A stretch of DNA of 64,000 bases from Lachnospiraceae bacterium. GTDB lineage: Bacteria > Bacillota > Clostridia > Lachnospirales > Lachnospiraceae. The notes under the pieces are model-generated. The model was not told the origin of the DNA, did no database searches, and was given only the letters and a program-made list of their open reading frames with translations. Each line of letters begins with the position of its first letter. The stretch's first letter is position 1. Below are positions 35,300 to 43,716 of the stretch, piece by piece. The position numbers were made by a program, and so were the translations under genes. The stretch spans positions 1 to 64,000 of the forward strand of contig CAJTGB010000013.1 of the NCBI GenBank assembly GCA_910575835.1. Direction: 5' to 3'.

Positions 35300-36721
35300 A
35301 TGGAGAAGGAGAATAAGAATATCTGGCTGACGTACAGTGCAGAGGAGAAAGAAGAACTTCATAAAATCTGTGAATTATATAAGTCCTGGCTGGATAAAGG
35401 GAAAACGGAAAGAGAATGTGTGGAACTGGCGGTAGAACTGGCAGAAAAGGCGGGATATCATAATCTTGAGGAATACCTGTCAGAAGAGAGACAAATCCAG
35501 AAAGGGGAAAAAATTTATGCTGTCTGCATGAAAAAATGTATTGTGCTCTTTAGAATGGGAGCAGAGCCGATCTCGGCAGGCATGAATATTCTTGGCGCCC
35601 ACATCGACTCTCCGAGAATTGATATAAAACAGAATCCGCTTTATGAAAAAGATGATTTTACATATCTGGACACACACTATTACGGGGGCATAAAAAAATA
35701 CCAGTGGGTGACGCAGCCGTTAGCGCTTCATGGAGTGGTTGTCAAGAAAGACGGAAGCTGTGTGAATATCAGTATCGGCGAAAGAGAAGATGAACCAGTA
35801 TTTGTCATTACGGATCTGCTGGTCCATCTGGCTTCAAAGCAACTGGAAAAGAAAGCGGGTGAAGTCATCGAAGGAGAAAAACTGGATATCCTGGTTGGAA
35901 ATTGTCCAATTGAACGGGATGAGAACTTGAAAGAAGAAAAAGAAACGGTGAAAGCCAATGTTCTGAAAATCCTAGAGGAAGCTTATGGGATTAGAGAAGA
36001 AGATTTTGCTTCTGCGGAACTGGAAATTGTACCGTCAGGAAAGGCGAGAGATATAGGATTTGACCGCAGTATGATACTGGCATACGGGCAGGACGACCGT
36101 ATCTGTGCATTTACTTCTATCATGGCTATGTTGAGTGTAGAAGACAGCAGTCGTACGGCGTGCTGTCTGTTAGTGGACAAAGAGGAAATCGGAAGCGTCG
36201 GCGCGACAGGAATGCATTCTCGTTTTTTTGAAAATGTGGTAGCTGAGTTGATCGCTTTGACAGAAGGAGAGTCGGACATTAAGGTAAGAAGAGCGCTTGC
36301 AAATTCTAAAATGCTTTCTTCCGATGTAAGCGCGGCATATGATCCACAATTTGAAGAAGTATTTGAAAAGCGCAGCGCGGCATATCTTGCGAAGGGGCTT
36401 GCATTTAATAAATTTACAGGAAGCCATGGTAAAAGTGGATCCAATGACGCGAACGCCGAATATCTGGGAGAAATACGCCGAATCATGGAAGAAGCCGGGG
36501 CGGCGTACCAATTTGCGGAATTAGGCAAAGTAGATATCGGGGGAGGCGGTACGATCGCATATATAATGGCTAATTACGGCATGGATGTTGTTGATTCAGG
36601 CGTGGCGGTGCTGAATATGCACGCGCCGTATGAAGTGAGCAGCAAATCAGATATTTATCAGGCGGTGAAAGGCTATAAAGCATTTTTGAAGTGGAGATGT
36701 GAGAATGAAAAGAGAGGATAA
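35300..36721 (+). CDS. M18 family aminopeptidase
   Basis: A 473-residue binuclear metal aminopeptidase. LGAHIDSPRIDIKQNPLYE, DKEEIGSVGATGM, SSDVSAAYDPQ and the C-terminal GGGGTIAYIMANYG...LNMHAPYE are the conserved M18 blocks. Members form dodecamers and remove N-terminal, often acidic, residues from peptides. AAGGAG precedes the ATG, 22 bases after the M16 gene, and the 3' end overlaps the next gene by 17 bases. It would trim fragments made by the M16 enzyme. Confidence 0.9.
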   Translation: MEKENKNIWLTYSAEEKEELHKICELYKSWLDKGKTERECVELAVELAEKAGYHNLEEYLSEERQIQKGEKIYAVCMKKCIVLFRMGAEPISAGMNILGAHIDSPRIDIKQNPLYEKDDFTYLDTHYYGGIKKYQWVTQPLALHGVVVKKDGSCVNISIGEREDEPVFVITDLLVHLASKQLEKKAGEVIEGEKLDILVGNCPIERDENLKEEKETVKANVLKILEEAYGIREEDFASAELEIVPSGKARDIGFDRSMILAYGQDDRICAFTSIMAMLSVEDSSRTACCLLVDKEEIGSVGATGMHSRFFENVVAELIALTEGESDIKVRRALANSKMLSSDVSAAYDPQFEEVFEKRSAAYLAKGLAFNKFTGSHGKSGSNDANAEYLGEIRRIMEEAGAAYQFAELGKVDIGGGGTIAYIMANYGMDVVDSGVAVLNMHAPYEVSSKSDIYQAVKGYKAFLKWRCENEKRG

Positions 36722-37973
36722 TATTTATCAGATATATGTGCAGATTCTGAAAGAAGAACTGGTTACAGCCATGGGATGCACGGAACCGATCGCGATTTCT
36801 TATGCGGCGGCAAGAGCAAGGGCGGTATTAGGGGAATTGCCGGAAAAGATTGTAGTAAAGGCAAGCGGAAGCATTATTAAAAACGTAAAAAGCGTTGTTG
36901 TTCCGAATACCGGCGGTTTAAGAGGAATAGAGGCCGCAGCCGCGGCCGGCATTGTCTGTGGAAATGAGAACAAAAAACTGGAAGTTCTTTCGGAGATAGA
37001 GTCGGAGGACATAGAGCGTATTAAAGGTTATTTGGGACAGGCAGATATCAAAGTTGAATATCAGGAGACAGGGCGTACATTTGATTTGTCCGTATGTGTT
37101 TATAAGGAACATTCCCAGGCAAGCGTCAGGATTACGGATTATCATACCAATATTGTTCAGATAGAAAAGAACTGGGAATTCATCCGTGACGATTTGAAAG
37201 ACGAGAAAATAGAAAAAGCGAACAGGGACGTTCTTTCCATGGAGAATATATGGGAATTTGTCCGATGTGCAGATATTGAGGATGTGAAAGAAACCCTGGA
37301 TAAACAGATAGAATGCAATATGAAGATTGCCAGGGAAGGTATACGCGGAAATTATGGGGCAAATATCGGAAGTATACTGCTTAAAATGGAAGGTGATTCT
37401 GTGCAAGTACACGCAAAAGCGATGGCAGCAGCCGGTTCTGATGCAAGAATGAACGGCTGCGGACTGCCGGTCGTGATCAATTCAGGAAGTGGCAATCAAG
37501 GCATTACCTGTTCTGTTCCGGTATTGGTTTATGGAGAAAGTTTGAACTGTGATATCGAGAAGATTTATCGGGCATTATTGTTGTCTAATCTTACGGCTAT
37601 TTATATAAAAGCAGGAATCGGGACATTATCTGCATATTGCGGGGCGGTCAGCGCAGGCGCCGCCGCAGGAGCGGGAATTGCTTATCTGCATGGAGGAGGA
37701 TATGAGGAAATCAAGCATACGGTCGTGAATGCGCTTGCAATTGTATCCGGCATTGTCTGTGACGGTGCAAAAGCGTCTTGCGCAGCGAAAATCGCATCAT
37801 CTGTAGAAGCAGGAATTGTCGGTTATTATATGTATCTGAATGAACAGGAATTCTGCGCGGGGGAAGGAATTGTGGCGGAAGGAATTGATCGGACGATTGA
37901 AAATATAGGAATACTCGGCAAGGAAGGAATGAAAGAAACGAATAAGAAGATTATAGAGATGATGATAAAATGA
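36705..37973 (+). CDS. UPF0597/CyuA family cysteine desulfidase-like protein (copy 2)
   Basis: A 422-residue paralogue of the protein at 18372, with the same MGCTEP, NSGSGNQGI, SAYCGAVSAGAAAGAGIAYL and VCDGAKASCAAKIA segments that carry the conserved cysteines. Studied relatives break L-cysteine into pyruvate, ammonia and sulfide. The gene starts inside the M18 gene and ends in an ATGA overlap with the YitT gene, so it is firmly part of the locus. Its place after two peptidases suggests that cysteine released from the peptide client is degraded; the substrate is inferred. Confidence 0.8.
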   Translation: MKREDNIYQIYVQILKEELVTAMGCTEPIAISYAAARARAVLGELPEKIVVKASGSIIKNVKSVVVPNTGGLRGIEAAAAAGIVCGNENKKLEVLSEIESEDIERIKGYLGQADIKVEYQETGRTFDLSVCVYKEHSQASVRITDYHTNIVQIEKNWEFIRDDLKDEKIEKANRDVLSMENIWEFVRCADIEDVKETLDKQIECNMKIAREGIRGNYGANIGSILLKMEGDSVQVHAKAMAAAGSDARMNGCGLPVVINSGSGNQGITCSVPVLVYGESLNCDIEKIYRALLLSNLTAIYIKAGIGTLSAYCGAVSAGAAAGAGIAYLHGGGYEEIKHTVVNALAIVSGIVCDGAKASCAAKIASSVEAGIVGYYMYLNEQEFCAGEGIVAEGIDRTIENIGILGKEGMKETNKKIIEMMIK

Positions 37974-38857
37974 AAAAGAACACTAGCGAAAAATTAATGA
38001 ATTTATTGGGCGTTGCAGCCGGGAATGCAATATTGGCGCTTGCCGTGGTTGCTTTTATTGTTCCGGCAGGGATTCCGATGGGAGGAGCTACCGGCTTGGG
38101 AATTGCCGGGAATCATTTTTGGGGAATTCGGACTTCAATCATCGTCTTTAGCTTGAACAGTATATTGCTTATCATAGCATGGTTTATTCTGGGAAAAGGA
38201 TTCGTAAAGAAAACTCTATTGAGTACATTTATCTATCCCTTATTTCTTGAACTGTTACAGAAAATTCCAGGAATCACAACTATGACAGACAATATACTGT
38301 TGTCTGCCATTTTTGGAGGACTTCTTGTAGGCGTTAGCATGGGGATTGTGGTAAGGGTCGGAGGATCGACGGGGGGAACGGATATTATTGCCCTGATAGC
38401 AAACAAAAAAACTTCTCTTTCAGTCGGCGTCACGGTGTATATGGTAGATTTTGTGGTTTTAGGCATACAGGCTTCTTTCTCTGATATGGAGCAAATACTT
38501 TATGGGATTATACTGACTCTTTTGGCAACGGTTGTGATTGATAAAGTTGTTCCGAATGGAAAGGTTTCTATGCAGGTGATGATTATTTCAAGAGAGTATA
38601 AAAAGATTCAGGGAAAAATATTGCAGGACATAGAAGCCGGAGTGACGCTTTTTCACATACAGACGGGATATAGCGGTGAAGAACAAAAAGGAGTTATGTG
38701 TGTGATTCCAAGACACAAACTATTTGCTTTGAAAGAGATGGTCTGTGAAACAGATCCGTTTGCGTTTCTTACCATTAATCAGATTAACGAGGTGAATGGT
38801 CAGGGATTTACCAGAGAACGTATTGCATATGAAGAACTCAAAAAGGAAATAATATAA
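37970..38857 (+). CDS. YitT family membrane protein
   Basis: A 295-residue protein with about five membrane helices in the first 200 residues (IPAGIPMGGATGLG and GGSTGGTDIIA glycine motifs are typical) and a cytoplasmic DUF2179 domain at the C-terminus. The family is of uncertain transport function. The start overlaps the previous stop as ATGA, so it is co-expressed with the desulfidase-like enzyme. Export of an amino acid or sulfur product is possible but not shown by sequence. Confidence 0.85.
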   Translation: MKKNTSEKLMNLLGVAAGNAILALAVVAFIVPAGIPMGGATGLGIAGNHFWGIRTSIIVFSLNSILLIIAWFILGKGFVKKTLLSTFIYPLFLELLQKIPGITTMTDNILLSAIFGGLLVGVSMGIVVRVGGSTGGTDIIALIANKKTSLSVGVTVYMVDFVVLGIQASFSDMEQILYGIILTLLATVVIDKVVPNGKVSMQVMIISREYKKIQGKILQDIEAGVTLFHIQTGYSGEEQKGVMCVIPRHKLFALKEMVCETDPFAFLTINQINEVNGQGFTRERIAYEELKKEII

Positions 38858-38873
38858 ACTCCAGGAGGTCCAA

Positions 38874-38924
38874 ATGGCAGCATTTATTGCACCGGTCAAG
38901 ATTTCTATCCTAAATCCATTTTAG
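38874..38924 (+). CDS. Short 16-residue open frame with strong ribosome binding site
   Basis: CAGGAGGTC sits five bases before an ATG that opens MAAFIAPVKISILNPF and then stops. It begins 16 bases after the YitT gene stop, in operon spacing. It could be a truncated gene start left by a rearrangement or a true hydrophobic small peptide. Nothing in its sequence gives a function. Confidence 0.35.
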   Translation: MAAFIAPVKISILNPF

Positions 38925-39048
38925 GTTTCTTGTATCAAGATTTAATATCGGACTTCCATTGCTGGTATGTATAAATTCGATTATCTTAAATAAGGTTTTC
39001 AATAATATATGAAAAAAGAAACGATGAGTTACATTAGGGGACAATTAG

Positions 39049-39378
39049 ATGATTCCAAAAGAGATTTGTAAAGACTATATTATAGAATATAAAAATTTAA
39101 TCATAAATTTACGTTGTAGATTGGTAATGGTTTCCGGTCATTTAGTTACATTATGTCCTAAAGAATTTGCAATGCTTTGTCTATTAGTCAATTATCTTGG
39201 GTGGGTGTTTACAAAAGAACAAATTTATGAAGAAGTGTATGGTGATATATTACCAATATATGTTGATAATACTATTTATTGTCTCGTATATAGTCTGCGC
39301 AAAAAATTAGAAGCAAATTCAAAATATATTCAAACGGTAAGGGGTGTTGGATATAAATTTGTAATTCCAGAAGAGTAA
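39049..39378 (+). CDS. Stand-alone OmpR-type winged-helix DNA-binding protein
   Basis: A 109-residue protein equal to the DNA-binding half of an OmpR/PhoB response regulator: LCPKEFAMLCLLVNYLGWVFTKEQIYEEVYG, then VDNTIYCLVYSLRKKLE and IQTVRGVGYKFV. There is no receiver domain. Codon use is AT-richer than the upstream locus. Such small regulators are common in mobile regions of gut Firmicutes. An alternative 20-codon frame starts at 39009 and overlaps the start. Target unknown. Confidence 0.75.
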   Translation: MIPKEICKDYIIEYKNLIINLRCRLVMVSGHLVTLCPKEFAMLCLLVNYLGWVFTKEQIYEEVYGDILPIYVDNTIYCLVYSLRKKLEANSKYIQTVRGVGYKFVIPEE

Positions 39379-39677
39379 GTTCTTTTAGGATTTTAGGTTG
39401 AAAGTATGTTTCCACTTTGCTATACATATAAGAATTACATATACTATACATCTTAGAAAGCTTCACTTATTTACTAGCCAATTTTGGATGAACGGCATAA
39501 AGCGACCACATCCTATGGAAACTCTATTAAGGCTAAAGAAAATTCGTTTCGTAGATTCTTGACGGTTTATGTATAAAATGCTTAAAGATAATTAAGATAA
39601 ATGCACAAATTACGCCATGTATGTTGTCTTTTGACTACAGGTGAGGAAAAATCATGCTGTTAATCCGAAATTTTCTA
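39379..39677. other. AT-rich intergenic region
   Basis: About 300 bases after the winged-helix gene without a credible open frame or clear RNA structure; a junction between the chromosomal locus and mobile DNA is likely here. Nothing else seen. Confidence 0.4.
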
Positions 39678-39781
39678 CTATGCCAAAAAGTATACTTTTT
39701 GGCATAGTGAAAAATAGGCGGAAATCTTGTACCCAAAAGTATGCATGACCACTTTTGGCATATGCCAGAAAAAGTGTGGAC
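39678..39781. other. Candidate resolvase res site with palindromes
   Basis: A perfect 30-bp palindrome (39678-39707) is built from CTATGCCAAAAAGTA and its complement. Further half-sites follow: CCCAAAAGTAT near 39732, CACTTTTGGCA near 39752 and TGCCAGAAAAAGTG near 39764, around a TGGCATATGCCA palindrome. Clustered inverted half-sites just upstream of a serine recombinase gene are the layout of a res site. Confidence 0.5.
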
Positions 39782-39839
39782 ATTTTGGTATAAATCATGG
39801 AGACGGTTACCATTTTATAAGAATAAAAGAAAAATGAAG

Positions 39840-39873
39840 AATCCCGGAGGAGTAATCTTCCGGGGATTTTTTT
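39840..39873 (+). terminator. Rho-independent terminator
   Basis: AATCCCGGA pairs with TCCGGGGATT (short GGAGTAATC loop), followed by seven T. Confidence 0.75.
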
Positions 39874-39973
39874 GACTTAGAAGGTTGCGTTTAGTGCTGT
39901 CTGCCGTATAGAACTGGTAGAAATATATGAAGAAGCACGGTTTGGTATGGTGCTTTATGCGGGAGGCGGAAGA

Positions 39974-40636
39974 ATGGCTACGTATGGTTATCATCGGATC
40001 AGTACACGGGATCAGCATCTTGACAGGGGGATTCATGAGATTCAAATATTTTGCAAGGAGCACGATTTGGAACTGGAAAATATCTTTACGGACCAGCAGA
40101 CGGGTAAAAACTTTAATAGACCGAGATACACGGTTCTTGTGGAAGATGTTCTCCGGGAGGGGGATATTCTTCTTGTGACAGAACTGGATCGGTTAGGCAG
40201 GAATAAACGGGATACTATGGAGCAGATCCGGAAACTGCAGAGCAGAGATGTCCGGCTAATGGTGCTGGAACTTCCGACAACACTGATGGATCTGTCTAAG
40301 ATGGATAATTCCATGGCGCGCCTGATGATGGAGACGATCAATAACATGATGCTGGAGCTTTACGCTTCCATCAGTGAAAGTGAGATTCAAAAGAAGGAGA
40401 AACGCCAGCGTGAAGGTATTGCCATGAAGAAACTCCGGGGAGAATGGGATGATTATGGACGTCCGCCGGCAATCAAAGAAGAGGAATTTGCCAAAGCATA
40501 CCAGAGAGTAACTGCAGGCGAAATCACACAGGCAGAGCTGAAGCGTGAGTTGGGCTTATCTCACACTACTTTTTACCGCTACCGGAAAAAATATTTTGAA
40601 AAAAATCCGGAAATTTTCCAATCTCAGAAAAAATGA
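39974..40636 (+). CDS. Serine recombinase (resolvase/invertase)
   Basis: A 220-residue small serine recombinase. GYHRISTRDQ carries the nucleophile S10, and ELDRLGRNKRDTME is the conserved catalytic Arg region. A helix-turn-helix at the C-terminus (ITQAELKRELGLSHTTFYRYRKKY) binds DNA. The start at 39974 follows GGGAGGCGGAAG; longer frames start inside non-conserved DNA. The palindrome-rich stretch upstream is a likely res site. It marks the start of the mobile mosaic and may be a leftover transposon or plasmid resolvase. Confidence 0.87.
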   Translation: MATYGYHRISTRDQHLDRGIHEIQIFCKEHDLELENIFTDQQTGKNFNRPRYTVLVEDVLREGDILLVTELDRLGRNKRDTMEQIRKLQSRDVRLMVLELPTTLMDLSKMDNSMARLMMETINNMMLELYASISESEIQKKEKRQREGIAMKKLRGEWDDYGRPPAIKEEEFAKAYQRVTAGEITQAELKRELGLSHTTFYRYRKKYFEKNPEIFQSQKK

Positions 40637-40684
40637 CACTATTACTTTTATGAAAGCAAAATTTTTAGAGGAGGTAATAGCGTT

Positions 40685-40906
40685 ATGAGTGAAAAAAGAG
40701 AAGGAGCATTGTTTTATGACAAGGAAAGCGGACGGTACGATATCCGGTTCGGTCTGGATTCATTTTATGGCGGGCTGCATTGTGGAGACAGCTTTGATTT
40801 GAAGGTGGATAATGCCTGGGTTCCGGCCAGGATAGAGATGGGGGATGAGTGGTATCTGGCAGGACTGCCCCGGATGAGTCTTGACGGACTGATTGTACGG
40901 ATGTAA
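40685..40906 (+). CDS. DUF5348-like small protein
   Basis: A 73-residue beta-rich protein (GALFYDKESGRYDIRFG, LHCGDSFDLKV, WVPARIEMGDEWYLAGLP) of the type annotated DUF5348 on integrative elements of gut Firmicutes. GGAGG precedes the ATG. It follows the resolvase by 48 bases. Function is unknown. Confidence 0.65.
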   Translation: MSEKREGALFYDKESGRYDIRFGLDSFYGGLHCGDSFDLKVDNAWVPARIEMGDEWYLAGLPRMSLDGLIVRM

Positions 40907-40930
40907 GGAAGACGGTCAGGTATTTGTGAG

Positions 40931-41248
40931 ATGGAGAGGTCAATGGATCAGGTACTTATGAGGTTTGAGGCAGATTATGATGTTGTGCTGGAATGCATCC
41001 AGAAGGTATATACTTTGGAAGGCGACAACCTGCGTCAGGGAAAAGATTTCCGTAAGACAATGGTGCTTCCCTTTATGAAAATGTTAGAGAGACATTGTTA
41101 TGGAACTCGGATGGAGAACTTACATAAAGTATTGTGGGAAGTCTATCAGGAGAGTACGGGAAGAAAGGATTTTCTGGAAAAAGCAGACATCCTTCTGAAG
41201 CCATATTGCAGGGAAATATCATCGTCAGAACAAAATACATGTGTTTGA
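40931..41248 (+). CDS. Hypothetical 105-residue protein
   Basis: I do not recognise it. It is a mostly helical, charged protein without membrane segments. The start lies 24 bases after the DUF5348 stop and is followed by a strong terminator at 41284, so the resolvase, DUF5348 and this gene probably form one unit carried by a mobile element. Confidence 0.55.
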   Translation: MERSMDQVLMRFEADYDVVLECIQKVYTLEGDNLRQGKDFRKTMVLPFMKMLERHCYGTRMENLHKVLWEVYQESTGRKDFLEKADILLKPYCREISSSEQNTCV

Positions 41249-41283
41249 TTGTGTTGCTTTTTATGAGCGTAGGTTTGCAAAAG

Positions 41284-41322
41284 AAAAATTCCGGCCAGGG
41301 TTAATACTCTGCCGGAATTTTT
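41284..41322. terminator. Bidirectional-looking terminator
   Basis: AAAAATTCCGGC (41284-41295) pairs perfectly with GCCGGAATTTTT (41311-41322); A- and T-runs on both sides suit either direction. Confidence 0.75.
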
Positions 41323-41458
41323 ACTTGCCATAGCATACGTAGGAAGCTGCCAGTGGCGGGTTCTGTAGTTGGGATAATCTGTAGTTGATTTTCCTGGCCT
41401 GATTACATACAATATGATTATTAATTGCGAATGATAAACAGCCAGCAATCAAAATAAA

Positions 41459-41944
41459 TTGCTAGGATTGTCATGGGGAAAGGCGGAAGAAACCAATGAA
41501 CTGCTAGGGAAGCTGAATGGACGTCTCTACCTAATCCAGGGGAACCATGACCGGTTCCTGAAGAATAAGGATTATAATGCCAGCCGTTTTGTCTGGATCA
41601 AACCTTATGAGGAACTGCAGGATAACAAACGGAAGGTCATTCTCTGCCACTATCCTATCATGTGTTATAACGGGCAGTATCGTCTGGACGGAAATGGGAA
41701 TCCTAAAGTATATATGCTCTATGGCCATGTGCATGATACCTATGACCAGCGGCTATTGGAGCAGTTCCAGGAGATAACAAGGGGCAGTATCCGTGAGAAT
41801 CCGGACGGGGAGAAACGGGCAATTCCGTCGAATATGATTAATTGTTTCTGCATGTATTCGGACTATACCCCGCTCACGCTGGATGAATGGATACTCTGCG
41901 ACAGGAAAAGGAGAGAAAAATTATGTGCGGACGGTTCTATGTAG
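41459..41944 (+). pseudogene. 5'-truncated metallophosphatase
   Basis: The frame matches only the later part of a calcineurin-like phosphoesterase: LSWGKAEETNELLGKLNGRLYLIQGNHD, then CHYPIM and YGHVHDTY are metal-site motifs. The N-terminal third with the first DxH site and LGD is missing, and no ribosome binding site precedes it. The break near 41459 marks a deletion or insertion junction. It overlaps the start of the next gene, as the intact gene pair normally would. Confidence 0.7.
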
Positions 41945-42555
41945 ATGAGGGGACAGCCAAAGAGATTGAACGGGTGATCCGTGACGTAGATCTGCGGATA
42001 CAGAAAATGCGTACAGGGGATATTTACCCCTCCCAGCCTGCCGGTATCCTGACTTGTTACAGCCGACAGATAAATCCGTTGTTGGCAGGTCCTGCAGCAG
42101 AAAAATCACCGGCATTTGAACTGAAAGAAATGCACTGGGGGTTTCCGCAGTATCAGAAGAAAGGGCTGTTGATCAATGCCAGGGCGGAGACTGCGTTAGA
42201 ACGAAGGACATTCTGTGACAGTGTGCGATACAGACGCTGCATTATCCCGGCAAAGCATTTTTACGAGTGGGATTCTGATAAAAATAAAGTAACATTTTTC
42301 AGAGATGACAGACCGATTCTATTTATGGCGGGCTTCTATAACCGGTTCCAGAATGAGGAGCGTTTTATGATTCTTACCACACAGGCGAATGCTTCTGTAA
42401 GTCCTGTCCATAACCGTATGCCGGTGGTTTTGGATGAGAGTGAACTGGAAGACTGGGTTTATGATGATAAGTTCACGGAATACGCGCTTCATAAAATTCC
42501 GCCAAAGCTTTGGAGAAAACAGGAATATGAGCAGCAGAGTTTGTTCCTGACATGA
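41923..42555 (+). CDS. SRAP (SOS response-associated peptidase, YedK/HMCES-like) protein
   Basis: A 210-residue SRAP domain protein that crosslinks through Cys2 to abasic sites in single-stranded DNA and shields them. MCGRF at the N-terminus, NARAET, HFYEW and HNRMP are the conserved blocks. The start must be the ATG at 41923 because Cys2 has to follow the initiator Met. It overlaps the phosphatase relic by 22 bases and is followed by a terminator-like hairpin. Often carried on mobile DNA. Confidence 0.9.
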   Translation: MCGRFYVDEGTAKEIERVIRDVDLRIQKMRTGDIYPSQPAGILTCYSRQINPLLAGPAAEKSPAFELKEMHWGFPQYQKKGLLINARAETALERRTFCDSVRYRRCIIPAKHFYEWDSDKNKVTFFRDDRPILFMAGFYNRFQNEERFMILTTQANASVSPVHNRMPVVLDESELEDWVYDDKFTEYALHKIPPKLWRKQEYEQQSLFLT

Positions 42556-42596
42556 AAAAACCATCTGGTGATTATGGTAATCTTATCACCAGATGG
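42555..42596 (-). terminator. Terminator-like perfect hairpin
   Basis: CCATCTGGTGAT (42561-42572) pairs perfectly with ATCACCAGATGG (42585-42596). The T-run lies on the left, so it terminates minus-strand transcription; it may also slow plus-strand readthrough from the SRAP gene. Confidence 0.65.
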
Positions 42597-42630
42597 CACA
42601 GAAATTCAGTCTATTTTGTTACTCTGCTGT

Positions 42631-42990
42631 TTATATTGTCTGAGGGTTCGCAAGCTGCTCTACTTCTGCCACACTAAGGGCAGAGTATTCCGCAATCTCC
42701 TCGACCGTCAGCTTTCCCGCTTTCAGCATCCTAAGTGCTGTTTCTTTTTTATTTTCACTGATACCCTGGGTAATGCCTTGGCTGATACCCCGGTTTAAAA
42801 TAGTTCGTGCTTCTGTTTGAATCAATGGTCCTCTCATCATAGCACCTTTTCTACGCTCCGCTTCGGTCCGCGCAGTGCAGAGGTCCACTTGACCTCTTGC
42901 GCCCTTTCTGCAAGTTTTCATACTTTCGTGCGATTTCACGGATTACATCACTTGAAAGCTCTAGGATTGAACTGATTGTATATGGTGCGA
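42631..42990 (-). pseudogene. Relic of Rpn/PD-(D/E)XK transposase-like nuclease
   Basis: The C-terminal tail is recognisable: ISQGITQGISENKKETALRMLKAGKLTVEEIAEYSALSVAEVEQLA is the repeat-rich end of Rpn recombination-promoting nucleases. Further upstream, in another frame, ILELSSDVIREIARKYENLQ is also typical of the family. The nuclease core is absent and frames are broken, so the gene is dead. Confidence 0.6.
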
Positions 42991-43005
42991 AAAAGGAAGA
43001 AGGTA

Positions 43006-43215
43006 CTAAAATCCAAACATTTTCCTTATTTCTGCATCGGAAGGTTCGGTTTCTTCGTGTTCATATTTTTCGGCAGTATAGTCTCCAGAACCACCGTTAT
43101 CAAACTGTTCTAAAAATTTGAGGGTTCCAGTAACGCCTAATGCAGTTTTTAAAGCATTTATTCCATTTTTTCGTAATTCTGTGGTATTTGTAACATTTAA
43201 CCTTGTTGCTATCAT
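43006..43215 (-). CDS. 69-residue partner of PIN protein (antitoxin-like)
   Basis: A small acidic-tailed protein (MIATRLNVTNTTELRKNGINALKTALGV then a Gly-rich and Glu-rich tail). The ATG overlaps the PIN gene stop as TAATG and GGAGGTG lies upstream, so the two are translationally coupled. A role as antitoxin or as accessory of the PIN protein is inferred from the pairing only. No clear DNA-binding motif is seen. Confidence 0.6.
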   Translation of the reverse strand: MIATRLNVTNTTELRKNGINALKTALGVTGTLKFLEQFDNGGSGDYTAEKYEHEETEPSDAEIRKMFGF

Positions 43216-43655
43216 TAATATAACACCTCCAACAACCATTCATTAGGATTCATAACCTTTGTATAAGTCGTAATCCGCTGACAGTTATTCAAAAATTTTT
43301 TATCTGTGGTTAACAATACATCTACATTTGCAGACTCGGCACATGCAAGGTGAATACTGTCCTTATATTTAATATTTGAAATATGTCGTATTTCCTCGGC
43401 GCGGGTCAGGATCGACCGGTCAACCGAAATTTCTTCCGTACATAGGCTATATATCATTTGCAGTATAGCGCATTTGTATTTGTCTGGTGTCTCCTGAATC
43501 TCTTTGACCAGCATTTGGCTTCCTATTAATTGAATAGCTGAGTGTTCCGCTAATTCAAGGATGAGCATGACGGAATTTCTTTCGTAGTAAATATGTGAGT
43601 AGCTGCGATCATCAAGTAGTCGATTGTAACAGCAATTATCTAAATATACTCTCAA
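43215..43655 (-). CDS. PIN domain ribonuclease-like protein
   Basis: A 146-residue PIN domain protein: YLDNCCYNR with the first acidic residue (D6), KYKDSIHLACAE with the central Asp, and VLLTTDKKFL with the last Asp. PIN proteins of this size are usually toxins that cut RNA. It is the first gene of a pair with a 69-residue partner. Its promoter has a palindrome in the spacer, suggesting autoregulation. Toxin-first order is less common than antitoxin-first. Confidence 0.75.
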   Translation of the reverse strand: MRVYLDNCCYNRLLDDRSYSHIYYERNSVMLILELAEHSAIQLIGSQMLVKEIQETPDKYKCAILQMIYSLCTEEISVDRSILTRAEEIRHISNIKYKDSIHLACAESANVDVLLTTDKKFLNNCQRITTYTKVMNPNEWLLEVLY

Positions 43656-43687
43656 TTATCTGGAGTCTCCTTTCTCTCAGTGTATCT

Positions 43688-43716
43688 ATTATAGTCTATT
43701 TAAAATAGTTTTACAA
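43688..43716 (-). promoter_or_regulatory. Promoter of PIN pair with internal palindrome
   Basis: Minus-strand TTGTAA (43716-43711), 17-base spacer and TATAAT (43693-43688). The spacer contains the perfect palindrome CTATTTAAAATAG (43696-43708), a possible operator. Confidence 0.65.

Noticed and set aside
25946-38857. Classical RiPP or lantibiotic cluster
   Set aside because: No LanB/LanC/LanM, radical SAM enzyme, YcaO or C39 peptidase, and no clear precursor peptide; the exporter lacks a peptidase domain.
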